From Pandoraea sp. PE-S2T-3 (GTDB lineage: Bacteria; Pseudomonadota; Gammaproteobacteria; Burkholderiales; Burkholderiaceae): DNA of 64,000 nucleotides. The first letter of the stretch is position 1. Each line of letters opens with the position of its first letter. Position numbers and translations under genes: made by a program. This document shows positions 46,668 through 55,906 of this stretch, one piece after another. Under the pieces are notes generated by a model. That model was not told the DNA's origin, did not search any database, and worked only from the letters and a program-made list of their open reading frames with translations. Where the stretch lies: assembly GCF_002179965.1 (NCBI RefSeq), contig NZ_NGUQ01000037.1:744001-808000 (forward strand). Direction: 5' to 3'.

Positions 46668-49600
46668 CATTTCGCATCAACCATCCGGATCGTCGTCGCC
46701 CTGTCGGTTCACGCATCATGCTGGGAGCGCTCTGTCTTGCCGTGCTGGGTGGCTGCGCGGCAGACGCGTCGCACTCGCCAGCGGTGGCCGGTAGTCCGGA
46801 GCCGCAGCGCTATCGCGCCCAAATCGAGCGGACGACGGACGGCATGCCGCATATCGTCGCGAACGATTGGGGAAGCCTCGGCTGGGGCGCGGCGTATGTG
46901 CAGGCACAGGATGACCTCTGCACGATGGCGCAGGCGTTCGTCACGTATCGCGGCGATCGGTCGCGCTACTTCGGCGCGCAGGGCACGCAACCGACCGCCT
47001 CGACGCTGGGTGACACCGACAATCTGGATTCCGATGTCTTCTTCCGGCTGGTGGCCGACAACGCGCGGTTACAGGCGTACCGCGAGGCCCAGACGCCGCA
47101 ATTTCGCGAACTGGTCGATGGGTTTGCCGCAGGCTACAACCGCTACCTGCAAGACTGGCAACGCAACAAGAGCGCGCCGTCGCACGCGGCTTGCCGTAGC
47201 GAACCGTGGGTGACGGCCATCTCGCCGGACGATGTCTACCGGCGCTTGTTCGCTGCCAATCTGGCGGGGGGAATGGCGCGATTTGCCGGGCGAGTGGCGG
47301 GCGCGATGCCGCCGGGAAAAACGTCAGGAATACCTCGGCAGCCCCAAGTCAGCACGTCGCCGGTCGAAAAGCTCGCGTTGCGTGACGGGGAGTTCGACGT
47401 CGGCGGCGGGCGCGGCATCGGCAGCAACGCACTCGCGTTTGGCGCGCAGGGTAGCGCAGGCGCACAGTCGGTGCTGCTGGGCAACCCGCACTGGTTCCTC
47501 GAAGGGCCGGACCGCTTCTATCAGATGCGACTGACCGTGCCGGGACAGCTCGACGTCAGCGGCGTGTCGTTTCTGGGCGTTCCTGTGGTCATGATCGGCT
47601 TCAACCACGACATCGCATGGACGCACACGGTATCCGCCGCGCGGCGCTTCGGCCTGTTTCAGTTGTCGCTCGCGCCGAATTCCGAGACCACTTATCTGGT
47701 CGACGGCAAACCTGTCGCCATGACGCCCGTGACCGTGACGGTCCCGGTCCGCGAGGCGGACGGCACGGTGCAACCCCGAAGCCGCACGCTCTACCGCACG
47801 GCGCTGGGGCCCGTCGTCAATCTCGGTGCGATGTCGCCCGCGTTGCAGTGGCGGGCCGGTGCTGATGGCAAGCCCGGTCAGGCATTCGTGATTCGTGACA
47901 TCAATGCCGACAACTACCGGGTGTTCGCGAACTTCCTCGCGTGGGGGCGTGCGACGTCGCTCGACGATTTCGTCTCGATTGCCCGCCGGGAAGCGGCCAC
48001 GCCGTGGGTCAACACGGTCGCTATCGGTCGCGGCGATCCGCGTGTGTGGTTCGGCGACGTCGGTGCGGTGCCGAACGTGCCCGACGCGCTGGCCGCACAA
48101 TGCACGCCGCCGCTCGGCAAGGCGTTCGCCGCACAGGCGCCGGGCGTGCCGTTCCTCGATGGGTCGCGTTCCGCGTGTGGCTGGCAGTCCAGCCCGGATG
48201 CCGCCCAAGCGGGGGCGTTGCCCGCCGACGCCATGCCGCAGCTGTTCCGCCAAGACTACGTCGCGAACATGAACAACACGCATTGGATCGTCAACCCCGC
48301 GCAGCCGCTGACCGGCTTTGCCGCCGTGACGGGCGGTGAGCGCACGGAAATGGGGCTGCGGCCGCGGCTGGGTTTCCGTCTTGCCGGCCAGCGCATCCGT
48401 GGCAGCGACGGCCTCGGGTCGGCGGGGGCAACGGCCGACAGCGTCGCACGCGCTGCGCTCGACGCACGTTCGATGTCCGCGCTGCTGTTCAAAGCGCAGG
48501 CGGTCGCGAGTGCCTGCAAGCCCGACGGTGGCCGTCAGATCGTGTCGGTGCAACCCGTCGAAAAAAATCAGAGCGCAACGCCCGCGCGAGATGTCGACAT
48601 CGCCGACGCGTGCCGTGTGTTGCAACGCTGGGACAACACCGCCAGCCCATTCGCGCAAGGCGCGGTGCTGTGGGATGCGTGGTGGGCTCAGATCAAATCG
48701 GTCCCGGAAGACAAGCGGTTTGCGGTGCCGTTCGACCCGCAGCGTCCGCTCGATACCCCCAACACGCTGAATGTCGACGGCAAGACACTCGCCAAATGGC
48801 TCGGCGTCGCGGTGTTGCGACTGCGGGAGGGGGGCTTCACCCCTGACGCGGAAACCGGCTCCGCCATGTACGCAGTGCGCAACGGCGTACGAATTCCGTG
48901 GTTCGGCGGCTGCGACGACGAGGGCTATTTCACGTCGGGCTGCAATAGCGACGCCCGCATCGAGGACGGTGCGCTCAAGATCGACGCGCACGCGTTTTCG
49001 AACAGCTACTTGCAAGTGGTCACGTTCGGTGCGAACGGCGGGCCGGTGGACGCCCGCACGCTCATGGCGGGCTCGCAGTCCGATGACCCGGCCTCGGCGC
49101 ACTTCGCCGACGGCACGCTGCGCTACAGCAAGCAGGCATGGGTTGCCCGCCCGCTTGACGCGACACGCACCGGTGACAGCGGGCTGTGGCTGGACAGCGT
49201 TCAGGCAACCCCGGCATCGTTGTCGGATACGACGCAGGTGAAGACCATCGCGGTGCGTTGGCAGGCGTTGTCAAAGCAGGACATGCCAGCGCGCGAAGCC
49301 AGTGAGTTGCTTGCTACATCCGAAGGCGAACTCGTGGCGGCAGAGCAGGACAGCGTGGTCGTTCCGCTGCGTATGACGCCCTCGGATTTGCAGGCAATGC
49401 TCGCCCGGCTTCACCGCTTGGGGCGTATCGAGGTAATGGTGCGCACGGAGCATGGCATTGCCGAGCAGGTCATTCGTTCGTCGAAGCCGTTCTTTGACGC
49501 TAGCGGCAAGGCGACCGGGGCGCTGGACATGACGGTCGATGCGTCGCGCTGGGCATCCGCGTATGCCGTCACGCGCTACTACGGGGTGAAGCGCGAACCC

Positions 49601-50206
49601 TATCGTCAACTGCAATTCTTCGACGCGCAGGGGCGCAATATCGCCAAAGTCACGTCCATGGACGAGCAACACGTGACGGACTACGATGCATTCGTCGTGG
49701 CATTTCGTTCAACGGGGACGCCGGGCACGGCGAACGACGTCGCAGTCCCAGCTTCGCCCGGTGTATCGCGGGAACGTACCGCGGACAAGCTTTGCCAGCG
49801 CTCGGATCAGGATGGCCGCCGGGCAAGACTGGCCTTGGCCGATGCGCTCGACGCCGCGAAGTCTGGCGGATGGCCGGTGCGGATCGACGTCAGCAACGAC
49901 GGCGCGTCGTTGGCGCAAGCCGGGCGCATCAAGCAAATCAGGAATATCGGCGGTGGATGGTTGAGCGTGCAGATTCGGGATTTCACGCTGCACGTGCGCG
50001 TGTCGGGAATCGCCGCGAAGTGTGATGACTTCGGCAAGAACGACGGGCAAATCACGTTGCTGGACAGCCGGGGCGTGCCGTCCGTCTCACTGACGCTTAC
50101 GCGGCAAGCCACCCCACAACAGCACCAACGCTGGCTTGCCCTGTGGCAGGAGAACCCTTCAGCCAGCGGCAAACAAGCTGTCTCGCAGAACGCAGCCACT
50201 AGATAA
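46664..50206 (+). CDS. Lipoprotein PvdQ-like N-terminal-nucleophile acylase fused to a HemS/HmuS-like domain
   Basis: This protein has 1180 residues; the ATG overlaps the NRPS3 stop as ATGA. The N-terminus has a lipoprotein signal (LAVLGGC, Cys31, Ala at +2), so it is probably an outer-membrane-anchored periplasmic protein. Residues about 45-845 match the penicillin-acylase/PvdQ family. A pro-segment ends at G-I-G, followed by the nucleophile Ser254 (47423-47425, SNALAFG), then NPHWFLEGPDRFYQ and NMNNTHWIVN in the beta chain. PvdQ removes the fatty acyl tail of the pyoverdine precursor in the periplasm; the same role is inferred here, matching the acyl-ligase start of NRPS1. From about residue 858 to 1170 the protein resembles two-repeat heme proteins of the HemS/HmuS family. 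Examples are RWQALSK, SEGELVAAE, LQFFDAQGRNIAKV, and late GRIKQIRNIGGGWLSV and FTLHVRV. The usual heme-ligand segment (DVHQFF-like) is not seen. PvdQ itself is about 760 residues and has no such domain. Confidence 0.9.
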   Translation: MTFRINHPDRRRPVGSRIMLGALCLAVLGGCAADASHSPAVAGSPEPQRYRAQIERTTDGMPHIVANDWGSLGWGAAYVQAQDDLCTMAQAFVTYRGDRSRYFGAQGTQPTASTLGDTDNLDSDVFFRLVADNARLQAYREAQTPQFRELVDGFAAGYNRYLQDWQRNKSAPSHAACRSEPWVTAISPDDVYRRLFAANLAGGMARFAGRVAGAMPPGKTSGIPRQPQVSTSPVEKLALRDGEFDVGGGRGIGSNALAFGAQGSAGAQSVLLGNPHWFLEGPDRFYQMRLTVPGQLDVSGVSFLGVPVVMIGFNHDIAWTHTVSAARRFGLFQLSLAPNSETTYLVDGKPVAMTPVTVTVPVREADGTVQPRSRTLYRTALGPVVNLGAMSPALQWRAGADGKPGQAFVIRDINADNYRVFANFLAWGRATSLDDFVSIARREAATPWVNTVAIGRGDPRVWFGDVGAVPNVPDALAAQCTPPLGKAFAAQAPGVPFLDGSRSACGWQSSPDAAQAGALPADAMPQLFRQDYVANMNNTHWIVNPAQPLTGFAAVTGGERTEMGLRPRLGFRLAGQRIRGSDGLGSAGATADSVARAALDARSMSALLFKAQAVASACKPDGGRQIVSVQPVEKNQSATPARDVDIADACRVLQRWDNTASPFAQGAVLWDAWWAQIKSVPEDKRFAVPFDPQRPLDTPNTLNVDGKTLAKWLGVAVLRLREGGFTPDAETGSAMYAVRNGVRIPWFGGCDDEGYFTSGCNSDARIEDGALKIDAHAFSNSYLQVVTFGANGGPVDARTLMAGSQSDDPASAHFADGTLRYSKQAWVARPLDATRTGDSGLWLDSVQATPASLSDTTQVKTIAVRWQALSKQDMPAREASELLATSEGELVAAEQDSVVVPLRMTPSDLQAMLARLHRLGRIEVMVRTEHGIAEQVIRSSKPFFDASGKATGALDMTVDASRWASAYAVTRYYGVKREPYRQLQFFDAQGRNIAKVTSMDEQHVTDYDAFVVAFRSTGTPGTANDVAVPASPGVSRERTADKLCQRSDQDGRRARLALADALDAAKSGGWPVRIDVSNDGASLAQAGRIKQIRNIGGGWLSVQIRDFTLHVRVSGIAAKCDDFGKNDGQITLLDSRGVPSVSLTLTRQATPQQHQRWLALWQENPSASGKQAVSQNAATR

Positions 50207-50278
50207 CCCCCAATGACATTACCGCTCGCGCCGGTCCTACCGAACGCCGCAAGCGGACAAGAACCACTGGAAAGTTGC

Positions 50279-51223
50279 ATGAAACGTCGTAGTTTTTGTG
50301 CTGGCGCGGCTGCCATATTGGCCGGAGCCGGTCCTTGGGTCCACGCGGCCGGACGCCCGACGACGGCGTCCGCGTCCACGTCCACGTCCGCGTCCACGTT
50401 ACGCATTCTTGCGCCTGATCGCGGCGCCGTGTCGTCGTTGCTGGCGCTGGGCGTCGAGCCAATCGCAGGGGCCGACCGCGCCTTTTACGATTCGATGGGT
50501 GCCGAACCGCGCATGCCGCCGGGCATGAACATCGTCAACAGCGGCGATCCGATCGAGCCGAACCTCGAACTGATGATCGAGTTGGGCATCAACTGGTGCG
50601 TCACCGTGACCACACCGCAGATCGCTCGCGAGCGCATGGGCGTGGTCGCACCGGTCACCCATCTCGACATCTTCACCGGGGCGACCGGTGCCCTCGACCG
50701 TGCGGCCGAGGGGCTGCGCACGCTCGCGCGCATGACCGGCCGCGAGGCGCAAGCCTCTGACTACATCACACAGGTCGAAGCCCATATGGCCGAGGTCGCC
50801 AGAACGCTGGCGGCGAGCGGCCGTCCGGCACAACGTCAGACCTATCTGGTGACGCTCAACGACGGCGGCCGCTCAATGGTCGCGTATGGCCGAAACAGCA
50901 TCATGTGGGACGTGATGACGCGCGTTGGCCTGCGCAACGCGTGGACACGCGGCACCAACGAGTACGGGTTCAGTGTGGGCGGCGTAGAGCTATTGGCGGA
51001 AGTGCCGGACGCCGATATCGTCGTCGTGGATTTCGGGGCGTCGACAACGGCCGCGTTGCGTCAACTCGCCGTCAGCCCGTTCTGGAACCGGCTCGCGTCG
51101 GTGCGGGCGGGACGCGTCTACCGGATTCCGCTCATCGATCTGTTCAACTCGTATCCGTCGGCATCGACACTGCTGCGCGGACTTGACGGGCTCATTCGCC
51201 GGGAGGACTTCCGTCATGTCTAG
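50279..51223 (+). CDS. fhuD: FhuD-like periplasmic ferric-siderophore binding protein
   Basis: This binding protein has 314 residues and delivers the ferric siderophore to the FhuB permease. The ATG at 50279 starts a Tat-type signal (KRRSF followed by a hydrophobic AGAAAILAGAG stretch), like E. coli FhuD. A GGAAAG lies just upstream. An earlier in-frame ATG at 50213 would bury the signal behind 22 residues and has no ribosome site. The body has typical cluster-A binding-protein features: ILAPDRG..LLALGVEPI near the N-terminus, LELMIELGINWCVT, a mid helix, and VPDADIVVVDFG near the C-terminus. A hexanucleotide repeat encodes a Ser/Thr/Ala-rich start of the mature protein. It overlaps fhuB by 8 bp. 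Confidence 0.92.
   Translation: MKRRSFCAGAAAILAGAGPWVHAAGRPTTASASTSTSASTLRILAPDRGAVSSLLALGVEPIAGADRAFYDSMGAEPRMPPGMNIVNSGDPIEPNLELMIELGINWCVTVTTPQIARERMGVVAPVTHLDIFTGATGALDRAAEGLRTLARMTGREAQASDYITQVEAHMAEVARTLAASGRPAQRQTYLVTLNDGGRSMVAYGRNSIMWDVMTRVGLRNAWTRGTNEYGFSVGGVELLAEVPDADIVVVDFGASTTAALRQLAVSPFWNRLASVRAGRVYRIPLIDLFNSYPSASTLLRGLDGLIRREDFRHV
50366..50398 (+). repeat. Hexanucleotide microsatellite in fhuD
   Basis: There are about five and a half copies of a six-base unit alternating between TCCGCG and TCCACG. It encodes an Ala/Ser/Thr-rich run just after the signal peptide cleavage region. Copy-number change would keep the reading frame and only alter the length of the flexible mature N-terminus. 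Confidence 0.8.
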
Positions 51224-53224
51224 CATGGTCATCCCGACCCCGATGCCGCCGCGCGAGAAGTCGCCGCTGTCATTCGTCCTGCTCCTCTTAGGGCTTGCGC
51301 TGGGACTGACGTGGCTCAACCTGCACAACGCGCTGCCTGCCACCGGCTGGCGCGGCTTGTTGCCCGGCGCCGATCCCGACGACATGAAGCGCGTCGTGAT
51401 CGAGTATTCGTTCGCGCCGCGTCTGGCCGTCTCATTGCTTGCAGGCGTCGCGCTCTCGCTCGCAGGGGGGCTGTTCCAGCACGTGTTGCGCAATCCCCTC
51501 GCGGAACCGACGACGTTGGGGGTAGCGGCGGGCGCCAACCTCGCGATGACCGTCACGACGTTGTGGTTTCCGTCGCTGCTGATCGAACATCGCGACGCGG
51601 TCGCGCTGGGCGGTGCCGTCGCTGCGTTTGCGCTGGTATTTGTGATCGCGTGGGCGCACTCGCTCTCGCCGCTAGTGCTCATTCTGTGCGGTCTGGTCGT
51701 GACGTTGTGCGCCGGGTCCATCGGCTCGGTGTTGTCGTTGTTCTTCCACGAAGGGCTGCTCGGCGTCTTCGTCTGGCAATCGGGTGCACTCAACCAGAAC
51801 AGCTGGACCATTGCCGAGCAGTTGCTGCCACGCGTCGCGCTGGGTGCCGTTGCGGCGGCATTGCTGGTCAGGCCGCTGTCGGTGATGGCCGTCGGTGACG
51901 ATGCGTCCCGCGCGCTGGGGGTATCCCTGCGCTGGTTGCGGCTGGGCGCGCTCTTCGTCGGCACGTTGCTGTGCGCATGGATCGTGAGCGCGCTGGGCGT
52001 CATCGGCTTCGTGGGGCTCGCCGGACCGGCGCTCGCGCGCCTTGCCGGGGCCCGCACGCTCGGACGGCGCCTCGCGTGGGGGCTGTCATCGGTGCCTTGT
52101 TGCTGTGGCTTGCCGACCAGATCGTGCAGTGGCTCGGTCTGTGGATGCCGGAGATTCCGACCGGTATCGCCACGGCTTTGTTGGGTGCGCCGTTGCTGTT
52201 GTGGCTCCTGCCGCAACTGCACGACAGCGCACATGTGCATCGCCATGAGGGCCCAGTGGTCCAGCGCGCACAACGCAATTTATGGGTTGCAGTGATTGGC
52301 GCGTTGCTGTTGCTCGTCGTCATGACGGTTGCCGCCATTCTCGTCTCGCGCGGTTTATCGGGCTGGCGTCTGGACACCGTCGAGTCGCTCGGCCGCCTGA
52401 GAGCACTGCGCATTCCGCGCGTGGTCGGCGCACTGGCCGCGGGGGCGATGCTGTCGGTGGCAGGCATTCTGATCCAGCGTCTGACGGCGAACCCGATGGC
52501 TAGCCCGGAAGTACTGGGCATCTCGTCGGGCGCATCGCTCGGGCTGATCGTGCTGCTGTTTGCGGTGAATTCGCCGTCTCAGGCGATGCAGCTTGCTGCT
52601 GCGTCAGCCGGGGCATTTGCCGCCCTCGGCGCGATGTTTTTGTTGGCCCGGCGCAGCGGCTTTTCGCCAGAACGTCTGATTCTGACGGGCATCGGCATCA
52701 GTACGGTCTTCAGTGGCCTGGCGTCGCTGATGATGGCCAGCGGCGATCCGCGCATGGCGATGATGCTCGCGTGGATGGCTGGCTCCACCTACGGCGTGGG
52801 CGCGACGCAGGCCACCGTGGCGCTGGTGATTGCGGTCGTGCTGCTTCCGCTGGTGTTGTTTGCCGCACGCGCGCTCGACATTCTGCCGCTGGGCGAAGCC
52901 GTCGCCCGGTCGGTCGGCGTGAATGTCGGACGCTCCCGGTTCGCCTTGCTGCTGGCCGCCGCCGTGTTGAGCGCGGCCGCCACGCTCATCATCGGGCCGA
53001 TTTCGTTCGTCGGACTGATGGGGCCGCACATTGCCCGATTGCTGGGACTGCAACGTCCCGTGTCGCAGATCTTCGGCGGCGCGTTCGTCGGTGGCGCGAT
53101 GCTCGTGCTGGCGGATTGGATCGGCCGCAATGCGTTGTTCCCTGACCAGATGCCGGCGGGCCTGTTGGCCACGTTCGTCGGCGGGCCGTATTTCCTGATG
53201 CTGATCTGGCGGGACCGCGCCTGA
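51216..53224 (+). pseudogene. fhuB: FhuB-type siderophore ABC permease (double-length), interrupted by one frameshift
   Basis: This gene encodes a duplicated FecCD/FhuB permease of about 669 residues if the frame is mended. The ATG at 51216 has GGGAGGA eight bases upstream and overlaps fhuD. The first half (frame of 51216) runs through the permease repeats SLAGGLFQHVLRNPLAEPTTLG and VIGFVGLAGPALARL to LGRRLAWG. It then goes out of frame at the G5 run 52078-52082 and continues as Cys-rich nonsense until a stop at 52293-52295. The family pattern resumes at once in the next frame (AVIGALLLWLADQ) and the second repeat is complete to 53224 (SVAGILIQRLTANPMASPEVLG, IGPISFVGLMGPHIARL). One extra G in the run would restore AWGAVIGA exactly. 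It is either a real mutation or a homopolymer sequencing error. If real, two half-proteins might still assemble, as in systems with separate permeases, but the second half lacks a clear start. Confidence 0.88.
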
Positions 53225-53271
53225 CGCGACCGCCGACGATCACATCCTATTGCGCAAGACCGGATGAAACG

Positions 53272-54129
53272 ATGATGGAAGATACCGAATTCGCCGCCAC
53301 ACCATCGCAGGTGGCCCAAGTGGCACAACCCGAGCGCGAGGCCCACGCGGTGCCGTCGCCGATGTACGACCTGCGCGACGTGTCGTTCAAGGCGGGCGAG
53401 CGTACGTTGCTGCAACCACTCACGCTCACGCTGGCACCGCGCCGCGTGATCGGATTGATTGGCCACAACGGCTCGGGCAAATCGACGCTGGTCAAACTGC
53501 TGGCCCGTCAGCAGGCGCCGGCCAGCGGCGAGATTCGCTTCGAGAACACGCCGCTGGGCGACTGGCAAGGCAGGGCGCTGGCGCGCAAGATCGCGTATCT
53601 GCCGCAGCACACGCCGCCTGCGGCGGGACTGCGCGTACGCGAGTTGGTGCGCTTTGGACGCTATCCGTGGCATGGGCCGCTGGGGCGTTTCTCCGCGCAC
53701 GATCTGGCGCGTGTCGACGAAGCCATGGAGCTCACCGGCGTATCGCGCTTTGCCGATCGTCTGGTCGATACGCTCTCGGGCGGCGAGCGCCAGCGCGTCT
53801 GGCTCGCCATGCTCGTCGCGCAAGACGCCGACTGTCTCTTGCTCGACGAGCCCATTGCCGCGCTGGACGTTGCGCATCAGGTCGAGGTGCTGTCGCTCGT
53901 CCAGTCGCTCTCGCGCACTCGCGGTCTGGGTGTGGTGGTAGTGCTGCACGACATCAACATGGCTGCGCGCTTCTGCGACGAGATCGTGGCGTTGCGCGGC
54001 GGGCGCTTGTGCGCCCGGGGTACGCCGGCCGAGCTCATGACGAGCGAGCGTCTGGAAGACATCTACGGTATTGCCATGGTGGTGATGCCGCATCCGCAGA
54101 CCGGTGAGCCGGTTTGCGTCGTCCGTTAA
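53272..54129 (+). CDS. fhuC: FhuC-type siderophore ABC transporter ATPase
   Basis: This protein of 285 residues powers FhuB-type import at the inner membrane. It has Walker A GHNGSGKST (residues 64-72), a Q-loop in YLPQHTP, signature LSGGERQR (from about 168), Walker B CLLLDEP (Asp192, Glu193), and an H-loop in VLHDINMAARFCD. The first 30 residues are an extension not needed for the fold. The start is either of two adjacent ATGs (53272 or 53275), with only a weak GGATGA upstream. It lies 47 bp after fhuB and 23 bp before the exporter gene, in the same operon. Confidence 0.95.
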   Translation: MMEDTEFAATPSQVAQVAQPEREAHAVPSPMYDLRDVSFKAGERTLLQPLTLTLAPRRVIGLIGHNGSGKSTLVKLLARQQAPASGEIRFENTPLGDWQGRALARKIAYLPQHTPPAAGLRVRELVRFGRYPWHGPLGRFSAHDLARVDEAMELTGVSRFADRLVDTLSGGERQRVWLAMLVAQDADCLLLDEPIAALDVAHQVEVLSLVQSLSRTRGLGVVVVLHDINMAARFCDEIVALRGGRLCARGTPAELMTSERLEDIYGIAMVVMPHPQTGEPVCVVR

Positions 54130-54152
54130 GTTTCACGATTGGGGAAATTGCC

Positions 54153-55898
54153 ATGACCGACCGTTCCATGGGTCAATCGCCGGACTCGCCTGACAAGACG
54201 CGTATCGGCCACGAATTGTTCCGGCTGTTCCGGCCCTTCCTGCCGATGAGCCTGTTCTCCACCGTGATGGGCGTGGTGGCAGGTCTCACCACGGCATGGC
54301 TGCTCGCGACGATCAACGACGGCCTTCACTCGCCCGACGGCATTACCGGCAAGACCATCGTGACCTTCGTCGTGCTGTGCGCGGTCACGCTTTCCGGCAA
54401 CGCCATCTCCGGCGTGGGCAACAGCGTGATCGGTCAGAAGATCATTGCGGCGCTGCGCAAGGACCTCTCGGCGCGCATCGTCTGTGCGCCGATCGCCGAA
54501 GTCGAGCGGTACCGTGTTCACCGCTTGCTCGCGACGCTCAATAGCGACGTCGATACGGTGAGCGCCGTGACCTTCAACTTCCCCGGCTTCATGACGGCCG
54601 TGGCGATTGCGCTCGGTTGCGTGGCCTACATGCTGGTGCTCTCGCCGTTGCTGTTCCTGTTTGCGCTGGCCGCGATCCTGATCGGTCTGGGCATCAATCA
54701 CTACGCCTCGCTGCGCTGGGACTTTCACTACCGTGGCGTACGCGGCGCGCAGGACGAGCTCCAGAAGCAATACCGCGCCATTACCGAAGGTGCCAAGGAG
54801 TTGCGGCTGAACCGCGCGCGCCGTCAGCGCGTGTACGGCGAGCAGTTATCGGGTGCCGCCGATCTGATCGGCGAACTCAAGAGCCGCGCCATGCGCCTTT
54901 ACTACGCGGCCAACGCGATGGGCGGCATGCTGTTCTTCGTCGTGATCGGGCTCATTCTGCTGCTTCAGTCGAAGCTTGGCGTGGACTCGCGTGTAGTCAG
55001 TGGTTTTGTGATCGTGCTGCTGTATATTCGCGGCCCCATTGAGATGATTGCGGGCGGCTTGCCGACGTTGATTCAGGCGCGCGTCTCGTTCCAACGCATT
55101 GCCGAGCTCACGAGCCAGTTCCGGAATCGTGAGCCGCGCCTGCTCGAAGGTCCGGCGGCGGGAGAAGCGGCATTCCCCGCGATGCAGACGCTGGCCCTGC
55201 GCGGTGCTACGCATGCATTCCCGGCGGCGGGCGACAGTGCGCCGTTCCAGCTTGGGCCGATCGATCTTGAAATTCGTCGTGGAGAAACGCTCTTCATCGT
55301 GGGCGAAAACGGCTGCGGCAAGACGACGTTGATCAAGACGCTGCTCTCGCTCTATACCCCGGGGCAGGGTGAGTTGCTGGTCGACGGCAAAACGGTCCCG
55401 GCGGAGCAACTCGACGGCTTTCGTCAGCAGTTCTCCACGGTGTTCTCGGATTACCACCTGTTCGATGACCTCGTGGCGAGCGATGCGCAAACGATGACGC
55501 ACGCGCAGGCCTATCTTGAGCAGTTGGGGTTGGCGCACAAGGTGAGCATCGTCGATGGCGCGTTCTCGACCATCGACTTGTCCGCCGGTCAGCGCAAGCG
55601 TCTGGCACTGGTGCATGCGTATCTCGAAAACCGTCCGTGGATGGTGCTCGATGAATGGGCCGCCGATCAAGACCCGACATTCCGCCGCTACTTCTATCAG
55701 GAGATGCTGCCGGACTTCAAACGTCAGGGCAAAACGCTGATCGTTATTTCACACGACGACCGGTATTTCGGTTTGGCGGACCGCGTGGTGCGCCTCCATC
55801 AGGGACGCATCATCGAAGAAGCCAGCGGCAGCACGTTCGCCTACGAGACGCATGTCGGTGCGTCTGCGAATGCGCCAGTGGATGCGCCGGTGGAGTGA
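54153..55898 (+). CDS. PvdE/SyrD-type cyclic-peptide/siderophore exporter (ABC, fused TM and ATPase)
   Basis: This is an inner-membrane ABC half-transporter of 581 residues with a TM domain (several hydrophobic segments between about residues 20 and 290) and a C-terminal ATPase. Walker A is GENGCGKTT (384-392). The signature is LSAGQRKR (from 476), an altered LSGGQ typical of the PvdE/SyrD group. Walker B is MVLDEWAADQDP (Asp500, Glu501) and the H-loop is ISHDDRYF. The ATG at 54153 has GGGGAA seven bases upstream. In pyoverdine producers, PvdE moves the acylated peptide from cytoplasm to periplasm, where PvdQ acts. The presence of a PvdQ-like acylase and an acyl-ligase start module supports the same role here. 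Confidence 0.93.
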   Translation: MTDRSMGQSPDSPDKTRIGHELFRLFRPFLPMSLFSTVMGVVAGLTTAWLLATINDGLHSPDGITGKTIVTFVVLCAVTLSGNAISGVGNSVIGQKIIAALRKDLSARIVCAPIAEVERYRVHRLLATLNSDVDTVSAVTFNFPGFMTAVAIALGCVAYMLVLSPLLFLFALAAILIGLGINHYASLRWDFHYRGVRGAQDELQKQYRAITEGAKELRLNRARRQRVYGEQLSGAADLIGELKSRAMRLYYAANAMGGMLFFVVIGLILLLQSKLGVDSRVVSGFVIVLLYIRGPIEMIAGGLPTLIQARVSFQRIAELTSQFRNREPRLLEGPAAGEAAFPAMQTLALRGATHAFPAAGDSAPFQLGPIDLEIRRGETLFIVGENGCGKTTLIKTLLSLYTPGQGELLVDGKTVPAEQLDGFRQQFSTVFSDYHLFDDLVASDAQTMTHAQAYLEQLGLAHKVSIVDGAFSTIDLSAGQRKRLALVHAYLENRPWMVLDEWAADQDPTFRRYFYQEMLPDFKRQGKTLIVISHDDRYFGLADRVVRLHQGRIIEEASGSTFAYETHVGASANAPVDAPVE

Positions 55899-55906
55899 GC
55901 CGGACG

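Noticed and set aside
50213-50278. Upstream ATG (50213) as the fhuD start
   Set aside because: It is preceded by a C-run with no ribosome site and would place 22 residues before the twin-arginine signal.
52071-52092. Programmed ribosomal frameshift in fhuB
   Set aside because: The G5 context does not form an X-XXY-YYZ slip site in the right frame, and FhuB homologues are normally read in a single frame. Mutation or sequencing error is simpler.
50990-52273. 427-codon minus-strand open frame opposite fhuD and fhuB
   Set aside because: It is Ser/Thr/Asn-rich antisense of two transmembrane-type genes and starts and stops without relation to any signal.
51971-53224. A separate permease gene starting near 51971
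   Set aside because: Its first 40 or so residues are Arg-rich nonsense, and the permease pattern begins only after 52080, exactly where the upstream frame loses it. It is the second half of a frameshifted fhuB.
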